64,000 nt of DNA from Hormiphora californensis (taxonomy: Eukaryota; Ctenophora; Tentaculata; Cydippida; Pleurobrachiidae). Within the stretch, counting starts at the first letter, position 1. Each line of letters opens with the position of its first letter. Under the pieces are notes generated by a model, which was given only the letters and a program-made list of their open reading frames with translations, made no database searches and was not told the DNA's origin. The stretch is from assembly GCA_020137815.1 (NCBI GenBank), contig CM035362.1:150605-214604 (forward strand). The letters run 5' to 3'. Positions 42,415 through 53,402 of this stretch are shown piece after piece. The translations under genes and the position numbers were made by a program.

Positions 42415-45400
42415 AAGAGAAAGAAAAAGAGAGTTTGAGAGAGAGCGTGTAGGATGGTATACATTGTATGCAAGAGAGAGAGCCTCTAACCACATTGCGG
42501 TTCTGGTCGTTGTCCTCTACAGCTGCAGCAGCAATTACTAGCTGCCATGCCGATAGTGACCCAGGACCCTCTTCTAGCTGACCTCTCCGAGGCAGTTACT
42601 AGACTCTAGAGAGAATCAGAATACAGATTTTAGAACCCATTACTATCCAAAATTGTAATGATCATTCTCCCAAAAGCAGATGTTTATTACTCAACAAGTT
42701 CTGTTTTACTCTTAGCAAGATCTTTTCAAGTTGAATATCCATCAGCTTTACAAAAGGGAAGACATTTGATATGACCTGCACTGATGAATAAATAAAACAC
42801 GGATAGGAAGGGGAGAGAGAGGGAGAGAGAGAGAGAGAGAGAGAGAGAAAGTGAACACGGTTCTTGCGAACACAAACAAGAAGTCAAGAAGACCAATGAG
42901 TAGCTTTATAGGCACACTATCTAAACATCTCGGTGTAATATTTAAAGACGGGTGTCGCGTAAATTTCCGGGTATATAATGTATGTCGAAAGACCAGGGGA
43001 AAGAGATAGGGAGAATGAAAGGGAGCTGAGAGAGAGAGAGTGAAATCAAAAAATAAACTATATAGTACATAACGTTCTGCACGCAGTGCAAGCGCGCCAT
43101 ATATACGCTCTGCACTGCAGAGCGTATATGGAGGTGAAATGCACGACAGCGCAGCTGGAGTGCATTTCACACCTATATTGCACGAGTGAAACGAGTGCGA
43201 TATAGGAGCGCTTGCACATGCCGTGCAGGACGTTATTGAGTATATATTCCGCGAGAAAACACATGACAAGCAAAACAATCAAATTTTGGGTGGTTACACA
43301 CAGAGAGATGTGACAAAGCAATAGACAAACCAATCAAAAACACATACAAAGAGACTAAAACACACTGCTACATGTTTTACACACAAGAGGACTTAGTTTT
43401 GACAGTTTTAACAGTGAAAAGAAGAGAGAGATAATGAGAGAGATACGAGAGAGGGAGATTGGAATTCTTGGAAATAGCAAACAACAAAACGTGATAAGGG
43501 GATAATTAGAAAGAGAAAGAGGGAGAGCGAGTGTAAAATGGCAGACTGTGTGTCGTGTTGTACCTTGTCAGTCATACTTTGTGTGTTTGTGTGTAAAAAC
43601 ACTGCGAGAACACTTTCCTTAATTATATCCCGCTACCTCTATATCTCACGGCGTGCCCCAGAGTAGTTTAACATTTGTTTGAGTGACCACCTCCAATTCC
43701 GGTTGTAACTGGTCGGGAAGACCTCCCTGAAGGTCGTGGCGGAGCGGGAATAATCATGTAGACCCGCTGCGGCTTCAGAAAATTGAGAAAAAGATAGCTA
43801 TCTTTTTTTTACTTTGAAAATAAGAAATTTTCACAGATACCGCCTTGTTCTACAAGATGTGGTTGTCCCCGACCTATTTTTGGACGTAGAATCGAATGCC
43901 GTTGGAGTCAAATCTTTAAAATGTAGGCAACATAGAGAAAATCGCGTTTTTAGGTGTTTTTTTTTGGTGAAAAAACGTCCAAACTGGTAATAGTTGATAA
44001 GATAGGGTCCCAAAAGTATCACAAATCGATTTTTGGGGTCCTTTTCGCCCTAGAAACAGAGTTTTATGAAAATCCAGTACAACGCCTATTCTCCGCTTAC
44101 TTTCAAAGAAAGTGAATATTGCTCTAATTTAGCCAATTTGGAAGAAAAGCCGTCCAAAACGATACTAGCTGACAGGATAGAGTCCCAATAACTTACAAAA
44201 TGTCATTTTAGGCCTTTTCTACCCTTGAAACAGATTTACTTGGCGATAAGACCTCTGAAGTAGGTGGAAATAGCCATGATATAGCGATTGTGGCAAATGA
44301 ATGTGAATAAACGCTTACCAAACCTACTTTAGCATCATGTATGTCCTATCTCTGAAACTGTGAAGTTGAAGAGTGGCTCTTGCATAGTCCAGTAGTCCAG
44401 AGATAGGTCATACATGATGCTAAAGTAGGTTTGGTAAGCGTTTATTCACGTTCATTTGCCGCAATCGCTATATCATGGCTATTTCCACCTACTTCAGAGG
44501 TCTACCGAGATGGCTTATCGCCAAGTAAATCTGTTTCAAGGGTAGAAAAGGCCTAAAATGACATTTTGTAAGTTATTGGGACTCTATCTTGTCAGCTAGT
44601 ATCGTTTTGGACGGCTTTTCTTCCAAATTGGCTAAATTAGAGCAATATTCACTTTCTTTGAAAGTAAGCGGAGAATAGGCGTTGTACTGGATTTTCATAA
44701 AACTCTGTTTCTAGGGCGAAAAGGACCCAAAAAATCGATTTGTGATACTTTTGGGACCCTATCTTATCAACTAGCACCAGTTTGGACGTTTTTTCACCAA
44801 AAAACACCTAAAAACGCGATTTTCTCCATGTTGCCTACATTTTAAAGATTTGACTCCAACGGCATTCGATTCTACGTCCAAAAATAGGTCGGGGACAACC
44901 ACATCTTGTAGAACAAGGCGGTATCTGTGAAAATTTCTTATTTTCAAAGTAAAAAAAAGATAGCTATCTTTTTCTCAATTTTCTGAAGCCGCAGCGGGTC
45001 TACATGATTATTCCCGCTCCGCCACGACCTTCAGGGAGGTCTTCCCGACCAGTTACAACCGGAATTGGAGGTGGTCACTCAAACAAATGTTAAACTACTC
45101 TGGGGCACGCCGTGATCTGCACGCTCCCGCGGAAGCACAGTGCAAATTTCACCGTGCACATGGTCGCGCACAGCGGGAGTGATATGTGCACTCGCGGTAT
45201 ATATATAATATTATACGTCAATAAGAATTGCATCACCCTCTCAGATCAATGTTACTCACTAACCCCCCTCCCCTCCCTCAGATGACGTTGTGATAGTCCA
45301 ATGGGAAAACTGTCGTGGTCCACTCTCAAGCAGACCCTATTGGAATTAACAGTAGGTTTTATTACGTAATCTTTGGTGTTGTCTCGCTGCAATCTTACAA

Positions 45401-48400
45401 AACTAGAAAAACCGACTGAATAGTGAAATTATTACTTTTACTAAATCACTGAATAGTAAAATTATTACTTTTACTAATTAGAGAGCAAAAGAAACATAAT
45501 TTCATACCAGCTAACATTATTTCAGATAAAGAGTTTACATTTCAAGTTCATCTCTACAAAAACGGAGACATCGTGTTTGCTTACAAAGAGGTAAGATTCC
45601 TCTAATCCTCTTCCTCATTGCCTTGCTCGAGCAAGGCAATGAGGAAGAGGAATCGACCCTCCCTTACTAGCCCTCACCCCTATAACATAGCAAACACGTC
45701 CTCAAACGTGATCTAAATCTTAGTACATATATCAAGCGATAATTAAATCTTGTATTACTTTATATATAAAACATGTAATTATTTCAGGTACCTCACCATC
45801 TCACCACAATTGACTCCAACAACCATTATGTAAGGGTTGGTATTGCTGAGGCTTACTACGAAGTTGACACTTCCCGACATGGTATAATATGATTGTTAGA
45901 TTTCGAAGCTAAATAATCGCCCTCTTTAACTTGTCGCAATCAGAAATTTGGCAAATTGCCATTTGATATTCTATTGAATGATTCTATTTCTATTCAATGA
46001 TTCTATTTCTTTCGACAAATTTATAACAAACTCTCCCGTTTCGTCAGGATTTGCAGTGACATATATCCACGAGTACCATTCCATTGCATTTGATTTTGAT
46101 CTTGTTGGAAACGAGACTGAAATCTACCTCTCAGCCCTACCTAGTAAGTTGTTCTTTCAAGTAATAGAGACGACTTGTTCCTCAGTTTTGAAATAGAAAT
46201 GACTGCCATCAAATCATTGGGTGTCAAGTCTCACGACTGGTGCTATTTGCCATATTTAGAGGAAGTAAAGATTTGTTGGCGTGTTGTTTCCTAGTGCTAT
46301 AACACAACTGTTTTCAGCTTGCAATGGAGCAAAGGATTGTGATTCTTGTAGCTCCCAGGAGATTGGGTTTGAGTGTGTTTGGTGTCCCCAAGTTAACCAG
46401 TAAGTGCATATTCCGGGGGGGGGGGGGGCAATATCGGTAAGTGTACATGATCACATGGTGAACGGGGGGCTATTCGGTCCTAAGATTCACTAATTCTACT
46501 ACTGTGAACACTACTGTGAACACTGCCTCTATAATGTATTGATAAAGTAGGTTAGATCTGTGTGAACATCATATTATCTAAAGTAGTGAATCACTGAACA
46601 CTAGCCACTGCCTCTCTATTGGTTACCATGGTGAATTCCTGCCTATCATTTCCCTAGAGGATTGTGAAGGGAAGGGGGTGATGTCATGGGGAGGGAGGGG
46701 GATTATAGTGGATACATGATTTAATGTCGGGTAAACAGTTCCTATATATTCATGGTATCAAGTCTATCAATTTGATACAATTGTCAGGCCAATGCTGTGG
46801 CCGCGGTTCAAAGAAATTCATTTGAAAGAAATGACGATAGGGCCAATACAGACACAGTGATAGATAGTGACAGACAGACTTGCTAGACAGACTTGCTGCT
46901 AAATATAATTCGAGTATACGTATCCGACCAGTATCCGCCATCCGGCCCTTTGTCCAATCAACTTCTCTCTCTCCAGGTGTGGAGATGGTGTTTCTAGATA
47001 CCGGAACAACTGGAAAAAGGCCAATTGTGAAACTAACAACATCGTAAACAAGGACCAGTGCCCTGAGCAGAGCACCCAGATACTACCCACCGCTGCACAG
47101 ACAGGTACATGAGTTCCCACGTGACACACAATACCATATATGGGCAACACGTGACACACAATACCATATATGGGCAACACGTGACTGGTACCGTCCTGAA
47201 ACACATTTATAAGGAAGCAGCATGTGGAGTATCAAGTGTCTTATTAAATAAACGTATTATTAATTGTTTTATTTCCATGGATATATATGTCGAGCTAGGT
47301 TTGCCTGTCCGAGGAAAAGTTAAAACCGCAATGGAATTGTTTAAGTTATTTTTAGAAAACTTGATAGTTTTTAGTCCGAAAAGGGATATTTTACTGCACG
47401 TTGAATAATAAATCGTTATCACCTATATATCGTATTGAGATGAGAGAATGGGGCACACATTGCCCGATCATACCTTTCCGAGTCATGTTGGAGATTGTTG
47501 GAGATTGTAGCTGAGACTGAGATGGAGATTGTTGGAGATAGCGAGAGAGTTTTTTAGATTCAGATCTAGACTTGATGGTGCAATGTAAACAATTCAACCT
47601 CTATATATTGTAGAAGAAGCAACTGGAGCTAGAACAACTGGAGTCCAAACAACGGGAGTTCCGACAACCCGACCACGCGAAACTAGTGGCCACAATGGTT
47701 CCTCAATCGAGCATGACACTCAGCACAGCACCGCTCCGAACGTCACTACACCACAATCCAATGTTGCAACAACTACAGCACCTCATGTTACAAAACATGT
47801 TACAAGACATGTTACTAAACGTGTTACACCCAATATAATGACGACAAGTGTGGTGGATTATAGCACTGTGGATCAGAATGCAAATAATATTACCCTGGCC
47901 TCGAATAATACCACCAATCGTGAGTGCTATATAATGCTCCAGGCTCCTGCAATGTAGACCAGGAACACACGCTATATAATCGGCCGCACCACAATTATAC
48001 AAGCTAGTAGAATCTTAGTTGAGCTTTATAAAGTGGACAGCTTAATCGAAGTATCGGGCTAATTCTACGGGATCTGGTTAAATCCGGGATTATTGGTGGA
48101 GTTAAACCCCAGTTTTTACCCTTCCAGTTGTAATAAACCCAACGAGAGAATATGGTGATGTCAACAGTCGGCATGTTGCTAAGGGTAAACATACACCGCT
48201 GATCATAGTTTAGTTAATTGCAACTTTTAGAAAGCCAATATGGGTTAAAATTATACTGCTGATATAGTTCAGTCTTTTTCATTTTTTTGCAATTTTTTTA
48301 GAAAGGCATGGGTTAAAATTATACTGCTGAAACCTCAGTTTTTTTCTTCATTTTTGAGGCATCAGTTTTTAGAAAGCAGTATCGAAAATTTTGCGTATCT

Positions 48401-50267
48401 ATCTAATTTACGCAAAAGACGATTAGCGTCACTAGAAGCTCGTTCTTGTTGGTATAATTATTATTTTGCTGGTTCAGTTATATATGCTGTATTAAATGAT
48501 TTACATGTGAGAGTCAGATTGTGTAAATAACTGAAAGTAGACCTGAAACACTCCTTCGACCTACATTTTGGTATTGTTCTGACGGAAATTACTTCACCAA
48601 AACTCATACACACATTATAATGTTATGTGTTTATCAATCATATCAGAGTTTTGGACATGTTAAAAACTTCAAAAGAACCGTTTTGTTGGAACGAACTAAG
48701 CTACATTTGAGCTCCATGGCAGTGATCTAAATCTCATTGAGATCTAAAGTTATCGATAGAATGTGACAGTGAATTATAGTAGTTTTAGTACTAATCCCCC
48801 CTCCCTCTCACAGGTTCATATGAGATGTTGCTGTGTCAGGGCAGTAAAACTGCTATCATGTGCGGGGGATCCGGATCAGAAACTCTGGAGATCCAACAGG
48901 CTACTTTCAGTAGGGCCAACTATATCGGGTTAGTTACATTCAGTAGAGCCAACTATATCGGGTTAGTTACATTCAGTAGAGCCAACTATATCGGGTTAGT
49001 TACTTTCAGTAGGGCCAACTATATCGGGTTAGTTACTTTCAGTAGAGCCAACTATATCGGGTTAGTTACTTTCAGTAGCGCCAACTATATCGGGTTAGTT
49101 ACATTCAGTAGAGCCAACTATATCGGGTTAGTTACTTTCAGTAGAGCCAACTATATCGGGTTAGTTACATTCAGTAGGGCCAACTATATCGGGTTAGTTA
49201 CATTCAGTAGGGCCAATTATATCGGGTTAGTTACTTTCAGTAGGGCCAACTATATCGGGTTAGTTACTTTCAGTAGAGCCAACTATATCGGGTTAGTTAC
49301 TTTCAGTAGAGCCAACTATATCGGGTTAGTTAGATAGCTCCAGACCTCTACCTCTACTCCCCATGATATATTTATATGGTACCATTGTACAGCATTCATA
49401 AAGCATTCATACCTCTACTTCTCTTTTCTATTCATTATAATTATTAATTAATAGGATACCCACTACCCTTTGTCAAACAATGGGCCATTTCAAAGCGAGA
49501 TGGTTTTCCCTCTCTCACTCGATGATCGAGCACTCTCGGCATCCTCCTCACGGCTCACTCTATCATCCAGTGGGAGGGGGATCCAGTGCCTCCTGGCTGT
49601 AATCTGTATCAGACTTACTGAGGGGTTATCAGTGTCGTAATTACTAGTTAGCGTATATATCACACGGAAGTAGTATTATTAGTGGTTAGATAGTTAGACA
49701 GTTATATAGTTAGATAGTAGAGCAGCATTACAACATACTGTTATACTGTGTAATTGTCAAGGGAATACAGGTCTCTGCTGCGTGGATACATCTAGAGTTA
49801 TTATTATCCAGGCTCCTATCTCCTATCTCTAGATACATGGAGTTATTATTACTCTCCTATCTCTCTACAAATATACAATATGGAGATATTATTACTCTCT
49901 ATCCTCCCTATAGGTCGGTGTGTGATACAGGCAGTAGGGTAATGGGGACGTGTGCTTACGATGCTGATTCAGTGAAACAGAAGATTGATTCCCATTGTAC
50001 CGGAAAGGAATCCTGCTTTATCGAGTAAGTAATTTAAGAAGTGCATAATTGTTAGTAGTATTAATTGATTACACATATACCTTACATGCACAAGGAACCA
50101 AATTATGTTTCCATCCAATAACATTTTTAGAGATAACTGGTGTCTTGTTTACCAGAACCTACACACACAATGTGTCATCCCATGTAACATATTACATCTA
50201 AAACATTGTTCGTAGAAAACAATAAACCATTGATAGGAAAGCGAGAGAGAGAGAGATAGAGGGGAGG

Positions 50268-50314
<47 letters not shown>

Positions 50315-53300
50315 GAGAGAGAGGGAGGGGAGAGAGAAAGACGGATAGGGAGAGAGCTGGAAACAGGTGTTTAGAAAGCAAGGGAAAGCCGTTTGTTTGT
50401 TTCTGAATGTGTAAGATAGAGAGTGTGTATGCACAATGTACATGTGTGTAAAAGAGAGAGGATAGGAAGAGAGAGATAGAGAGATAGAGAGAGAAAAGAG
50501 AGAGGAAGAAGGCCGTTACACAAACAAACATTGCTCCGACAATTACCTCACCCCATTGAAACATACCCCTCGCTTCAACCCTATTCTCTGCGAAGAAGAA
50601 GAGTGGGTATACACTATACAACTTGTCTGGGTTACAAATGAGGATTAGAACATAACCATATATCATACTATTATTAAAGCAAATAGGGAAATGATGGGTG
50701 ATGGTTTTTTTACCAAATATGGCACAAAATTCCTGGAAATGGCCTTTTGCACGTTTTGTCCCTAGAGGGACCCTGGCAACCTGCCAGCTTTAGCCTTAAA
50801 CTGCACGTGCATCCTTGATTCATCTCTCTGCCGGTTGTGTGATTGATCGTTTGCTCGATTTGATCTGTTCACCCCCTGTTCACCACGTTTCGTGAACATG
50901 ACTACTCAACTTCAACACAATCGCCAGCGAGTTTGGAGGAGCCATATGTCCCAAACTGGCGCTGACGCCTATAGACTACGTGATAGAATCCTACAAAAGA
51001 GATGATTATTATTCAAAAAATGTTGTCAACACACGTAATAACAAAGTATCAATGGCACTAATAAGAAATGGCAGTAATACGTGAAAGTATTTTGCAAATG
51101 TGCTCCTTCATAAAATACTTTAGGACCTGGCAAAAGAGGACCCGTGGTTTTTCTGTCGAAAGAATCGCTGTGGTTAATTTACCTGATAAATTTACTGATT
51201 TTAAAAATTTCAAATGATACTACACTATTTGCTTAGTTTACTGTATGACCATTGACCATCCCCGACATTCGCCCGTAGGGCGAGCGGGCTTACTAGTTAA
51301 TATTAATACAACCTCTCTCTCCCAGGGCCAGTCAGGATTTCTTTGGTGACGACCCCTGTCCACAGCACGAGAAGACTCTGGCTGTACTCTACAAATGTCA
51401 CGGTAAGGCAATGTTCTCCATGTGCCTACATTATGTCATCGTTTTCCCCTTTTTTATAGTTTTTTTCCTTTTTCAACATCCCAATGCCAAATTATACGTA
51501 GAGTAAACTGGGGTAAAGCCAATATTCAATGTGTCTTCTTCCCCACATCTACCACATCTACCACAGGAACATCCCATCAATCTCCATCCCATTATTCTTT
51601 GTGTGTGTTACTATATCCTCGCTTTTTCACATGCACATTGCCCCCCAACATTGCAATGTTCACATAGCTGATATATCTCCAAATTGAGGAGGCTGGATGT
51701 TTATAGAATATTTAAAGTGTTCTGCAACTAGGATAATAGCATATAATAATAGTAGGGTGGGTAGGTAGTGAATTTGTTCAATTATTCAAGAAATTAGATC
51801 TATATGCAACAAACAATGGATTGAATCTAAAGCTCGCCTACCAATTCTCTCACCCTGTGTTAACTGTCCTTCTCTTGATCATTTAATTATCTCTATCCCA
51901 GGCAACTCTGATGCGGGTGTGCAAGTATTGGTAGGATTTATTGTGATCATCCTAATTTCACTGCTACTGGCCGCTGTGGGCTGGGTTTACTACGCATACA
52001 GAAACCCAACTTCACCAAGTGGATTATGGCTCATCAAGGTTTGTTGTGATTTGTTTTATACCAATGTTTGATCTAATAAGTTGAGTTTTGTAGCTTACAC
52101 TGCTCTCTGTGAGGGTTCGTTCAAAAGTTGAGCACCTGAAAAATTAATCTGCTTCTTTTTCAAATTAAACAACACGTTCATAATTTATACGGGTCAGGAG
52201 AGTATCACGAACTTCGATACAAACAGTAGCCATGACTCTTGTTTGTTGACTCCCGAGAGAGTCAGCACTTAGCATATTAAATTTTAGTGTCCGGGACTCT
52301 GATCCAGATAGCTGTCTGCTGAGTGTAAAATGTACGATAGGGATGGCGCGCGGACTCTAGCTCTGTACAAAGTACCTCCCGCGCGCATTGTTAGCAGTGG
52401 GTATCTACCGGCTTATGGGGATCTAAGTTATAAATATAGCCATGGTACAACTTATGTACTTGAAGTACATTCTGCCTACGGACTCTATTTGGTAGTGCGA
52501 GGTTGTCTTATGTCTAACAAAAGAATGCCCTCTCCGAACCGGGACAGCCATGTATGACAAGCTTTGTGACATTTAATATGAGATGCGGGGGATCGACCTA
52601 AGTTGCTCGCCCCTCTCTCTCCCCGTAAACTTAAAGGAGGGTTAGAACAACGTGGGAGCGATATAAATATGAATGATTCAAACTAATCCCTTTATCTCGG
52701 ATCACGGTCTGACGTAAGCAGCGAGAGAGAATTCATACCCTTCTGAACTATTGTTGCTGACATGATCACTATCTCGCTATCTCGTAGAGCTAATCACCAT
52801 AGAAGAACATAGAACATAGAAGAATATGGTCGCTGCTCTAACGCTCTCCCTGGGTGGACAATGGACTAACAAGAATCTTATAGAAGCAAGTCGGAATTCC
52901 GAGAATTTGATATATCGCTTGATCATCACGAACATGTGACAAGTATGATCCATTAATCCCTGTTTGGGTAGATTCTGCAGGCTCTTACAGATCGATAAAA
53001 TATCATTCGGACGGGACTCTTACCTACTTGATTATCTTTCGCATGATGCATGCCCTATTATTAAACCCGTCAGTCAACTCCAGCAATAGACACGTACCTC
53101 CCTTAGTAGAGTTAGAAAGGGGCTGATTTGAATTCATCTAACCTGATGAGGTTGACTTGTCTAATTTCGAAATTGGAATTTCTCATCTAATGTAAAACTT
53201 TGGAAATAAATGAAGGTCGCTTTGAACCACCATGGCTCTCCTCTCAAATCAATCAAAGATTATTCTCAATTGATTCAACGATTCAAATCATGAAGTTTAA

Positions 53301-53402
53301 CATAACATTGATTGTTCTAACATGTTATATTTTCAGTATGGCCGATTCTGGAAGTCCTCGGTTTACAAGGCAGATGACACGGGGACCGAGTCTGGGGTGT
53401 GA
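38426..53402 (+). CDS. PLXDC/TEM7-like receptor with an added SUEL (galactose-binding lectin) domain
   Basis: Seventeen exons, all phases consistent: 38426-38474, 39166-39254, 39677-39841, 40174-40243, 41089-41211, 45282-45317, 45526-45590, 45788-45881, 46048-46143, 46318-46399, 46977-47104, 47614-47919, 48814-48928, 49914-50024, 51326-51402, 51902-52038, 53337-53402; 602 aa. Signal peptide MIFQFLCLAFLQTVLS. The ectodomain follows human PLXDC1/2 (FPFYGLPLETITPTTGGFIF, TETQYIAPLMAEFDPS, VIVQWENC, DIVFAYKE). A PSI domain (CDSCSSQEIGFECVWCPQ) and a Thr-rich stalk (exon 12) follow. Then comes an eight-cysteine SUEL domain (LLCQGSKTAIMC ... CDTGSRVMGTC ... FGDDPC ... YKC), which vertebrate PLXDC lacks. 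A TM helix is followed by the PLXDC-like NPTSPSGLWLIK. The C-terminus ESGV fits a class I PDZ ligand. Likely a cell-surface receptor for matrix or glycan ligands. Confidence 0.88.
38520..39048. mobile_element. TTTCG-rich element with TAGGAACCGGACG inverted ends
   Basis: TAGGAACCGGACG on the left is mirrored by CGTCCGGTTCCTA on the right. Nearly the whole interior is degenerate GTTTCGTTTCGTTTATTTTT repeats with recurring GGTTTATGAAGACTGAAAAA. It lies in intron 1 of the PLXDC-like gene. No transposase is present, so it is a MITE with satellite-like interior. Confidence 0.8.
39305..39625. repeat. 28-30 bp minisatellite next to an exon
   Basis: About 11 units of CTCAACAAATATATCTGTTC followed by CCCCTCC, with variable C tracts. 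It begins about 50 bp after the 5' splice site of exon 2 of the PLXDC-like gene and ends about 50 bp before exon 3. Frames through it are repeat artefacts. Confidence 0.9.
40330..40975 (-). mobile_element. Non-autonomous Helitron-like element, copy A (646 bp)
   Basis: Read on the minus strand it starts TCATACTATTATTAAAGCAA, ends GGGCGAGCGGGCTTACTAG, and is flanked by A on the 5' side and T on the 3' side. A 3' hairpin (CGCCC-GTA-GGGCG, or GCCCG with CGGGC) precedes the CTAG end by a few bases. A TC start, a CTRR end, a subterminal hairpin and an A/T target are Helitron hallmarks. It lies in intron 4 of the PLXDC-like gene. Confidence 0.82.
41222..41260. repeat. Perfect AT-rich palindrome
   Basis: ACTTATTATAATATG, then TACTAG, then CATATTATAATAAGT: 15-bp perfect arms around a six-base self-complementary centre. 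It lies immediately downstream of PLXDC-like exon 5 and is prone to cruciform formation. Confidence 0.85.
41629..41722. repeat. CATGGTAAC short tandem array
   Basis: Repeated AACATGGTAACCATGGTAAC, sharing the GTTACCATGGTAAC palindrome of the 26-bp array at 1041-1495. Intron 5 of the PLXDC-like gene. Confidence 0.7.
43069..43236. repeat. Cloverleaf of nested palindromes
   Basis: The outer arms ATAACGTTCTGCACG...AGTGCAAGCGC (43069-43095) and GCGCTTGCAC...GTGCAGGACGTTAT (43208-43236) pair. They enclose three consecutive hairpins: 43097-43131 (CCATATATACGCTCTGCA with its complement), 43133-43173 (GGTGAAATGCA with TGCATTTCACACC) and 43172-43206 (CCTATATTGCAC with GTGCGATATAGG). GA microsatellites flank it. 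It lies in intron 5 of the PLXDC-like gene. Confidence 0.85.
43647..45114. mobile_element. 1,468-bp near-perfect foldback palindrome
   Basis: Arms of about 700 bp start CACGGCGTGCCCCAGAGTAG and end CTACTCTGGGGCACGCCGTG, with a spacer of about 40 bp near 44355-44394. Only a handful of differences were seen between arms. ATCT flanks both ends, a possible 4-bp target duplication. There is no transposase ORF. It is a young foldback element in intron 5 of the PLXDC-like gene. Its transcript would form a very long double-stranded RNA. Confidence 0.93.
45115..45210. repeat. Hairpin cluster next to the large palindrome
   Basis: TGCACGCTCCCGC ... GCGGGAGTGATATGTGCA encloses inner GTGCAAATTTCACCGTGCAC. 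Similar in style (GTGCA/TGCAC cores) to the cloverleaf at 43069-43236. Confidence 0.6.
45606..45651. repeat. 46-bp perfect palindrome
   Basis: TCCTCTTCCTCATTGCCTTG followed by CTCGAG and its exact complement. The centre carries the CCTTGCTCGA motif of the dispersed repeat seen at 11545-11592. It lies 15 bp after exon 7 of the PLXDC-like gene. Confidence 0.9.
47109..47190. repeat. 31-bp direct repeats
   Basis: CACGTGACACACAATACCAT followed by ATATGGGCAA occurs twice, with a third partial CACGTGAC. It begins about 10 bp after exon 11 of the PLXDC-like gene. Confidence 0.85.
48890..49336. repeat. 33-bp minisatellite with an in-frame 5' splice site in each unit
   Basis: About 13 units of TTTCAGTAGAGCCAACTATA followed by TCGGGTTAGTTAC. 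The first unit is the end of PLXDC-like exon 13 (coding ATFSRANYIG), with the donor ATCGG|GTTAGT at 48928. Every further unit repeats the exon end and donor. Unit length is divisible by three and stop-free, giving FSRANYIGLVT repeats. Confidence 0.95.
50218..50515. repeat. GA/CT-rich simple sequence
   Basis: Runs of AGAGAGAG and AGGGAGGG in intron 14 of the PLXDC-like gene. Serine/leucine-rich minus-strand frames are artefacts. Similar tracts lie at 42377-42445 and 42815-42848. Confidence 0.9.
50663..51296 (+). mobile_element. Non-autonomous Helitron-like element, copy B (634 bp)
   Basis: Starts TCATACTATTATTAAAGCAA and ends CGAGCGGGCTTACTAG, flanked by A and T, with the same 3' hairpin as copy A. 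It is in the opposite orientation, in intron 14 of the same gene, ending 29 bp before exon 15. The copies differ by small indels (for example a TAGAGTCTAGGGACAACACG segment longer in copy A). Confidence 0.82.

Noticed and set aside
48825-49337. Single-exon 170-aa protein made of 13 FSRANYIGLVT repeats
   Set aside because: The first part is PLXDC-like exon 13 and phase analysis puts the donor at the first unit (48928). Inclusion of further units is raised as a finding, not assumed.
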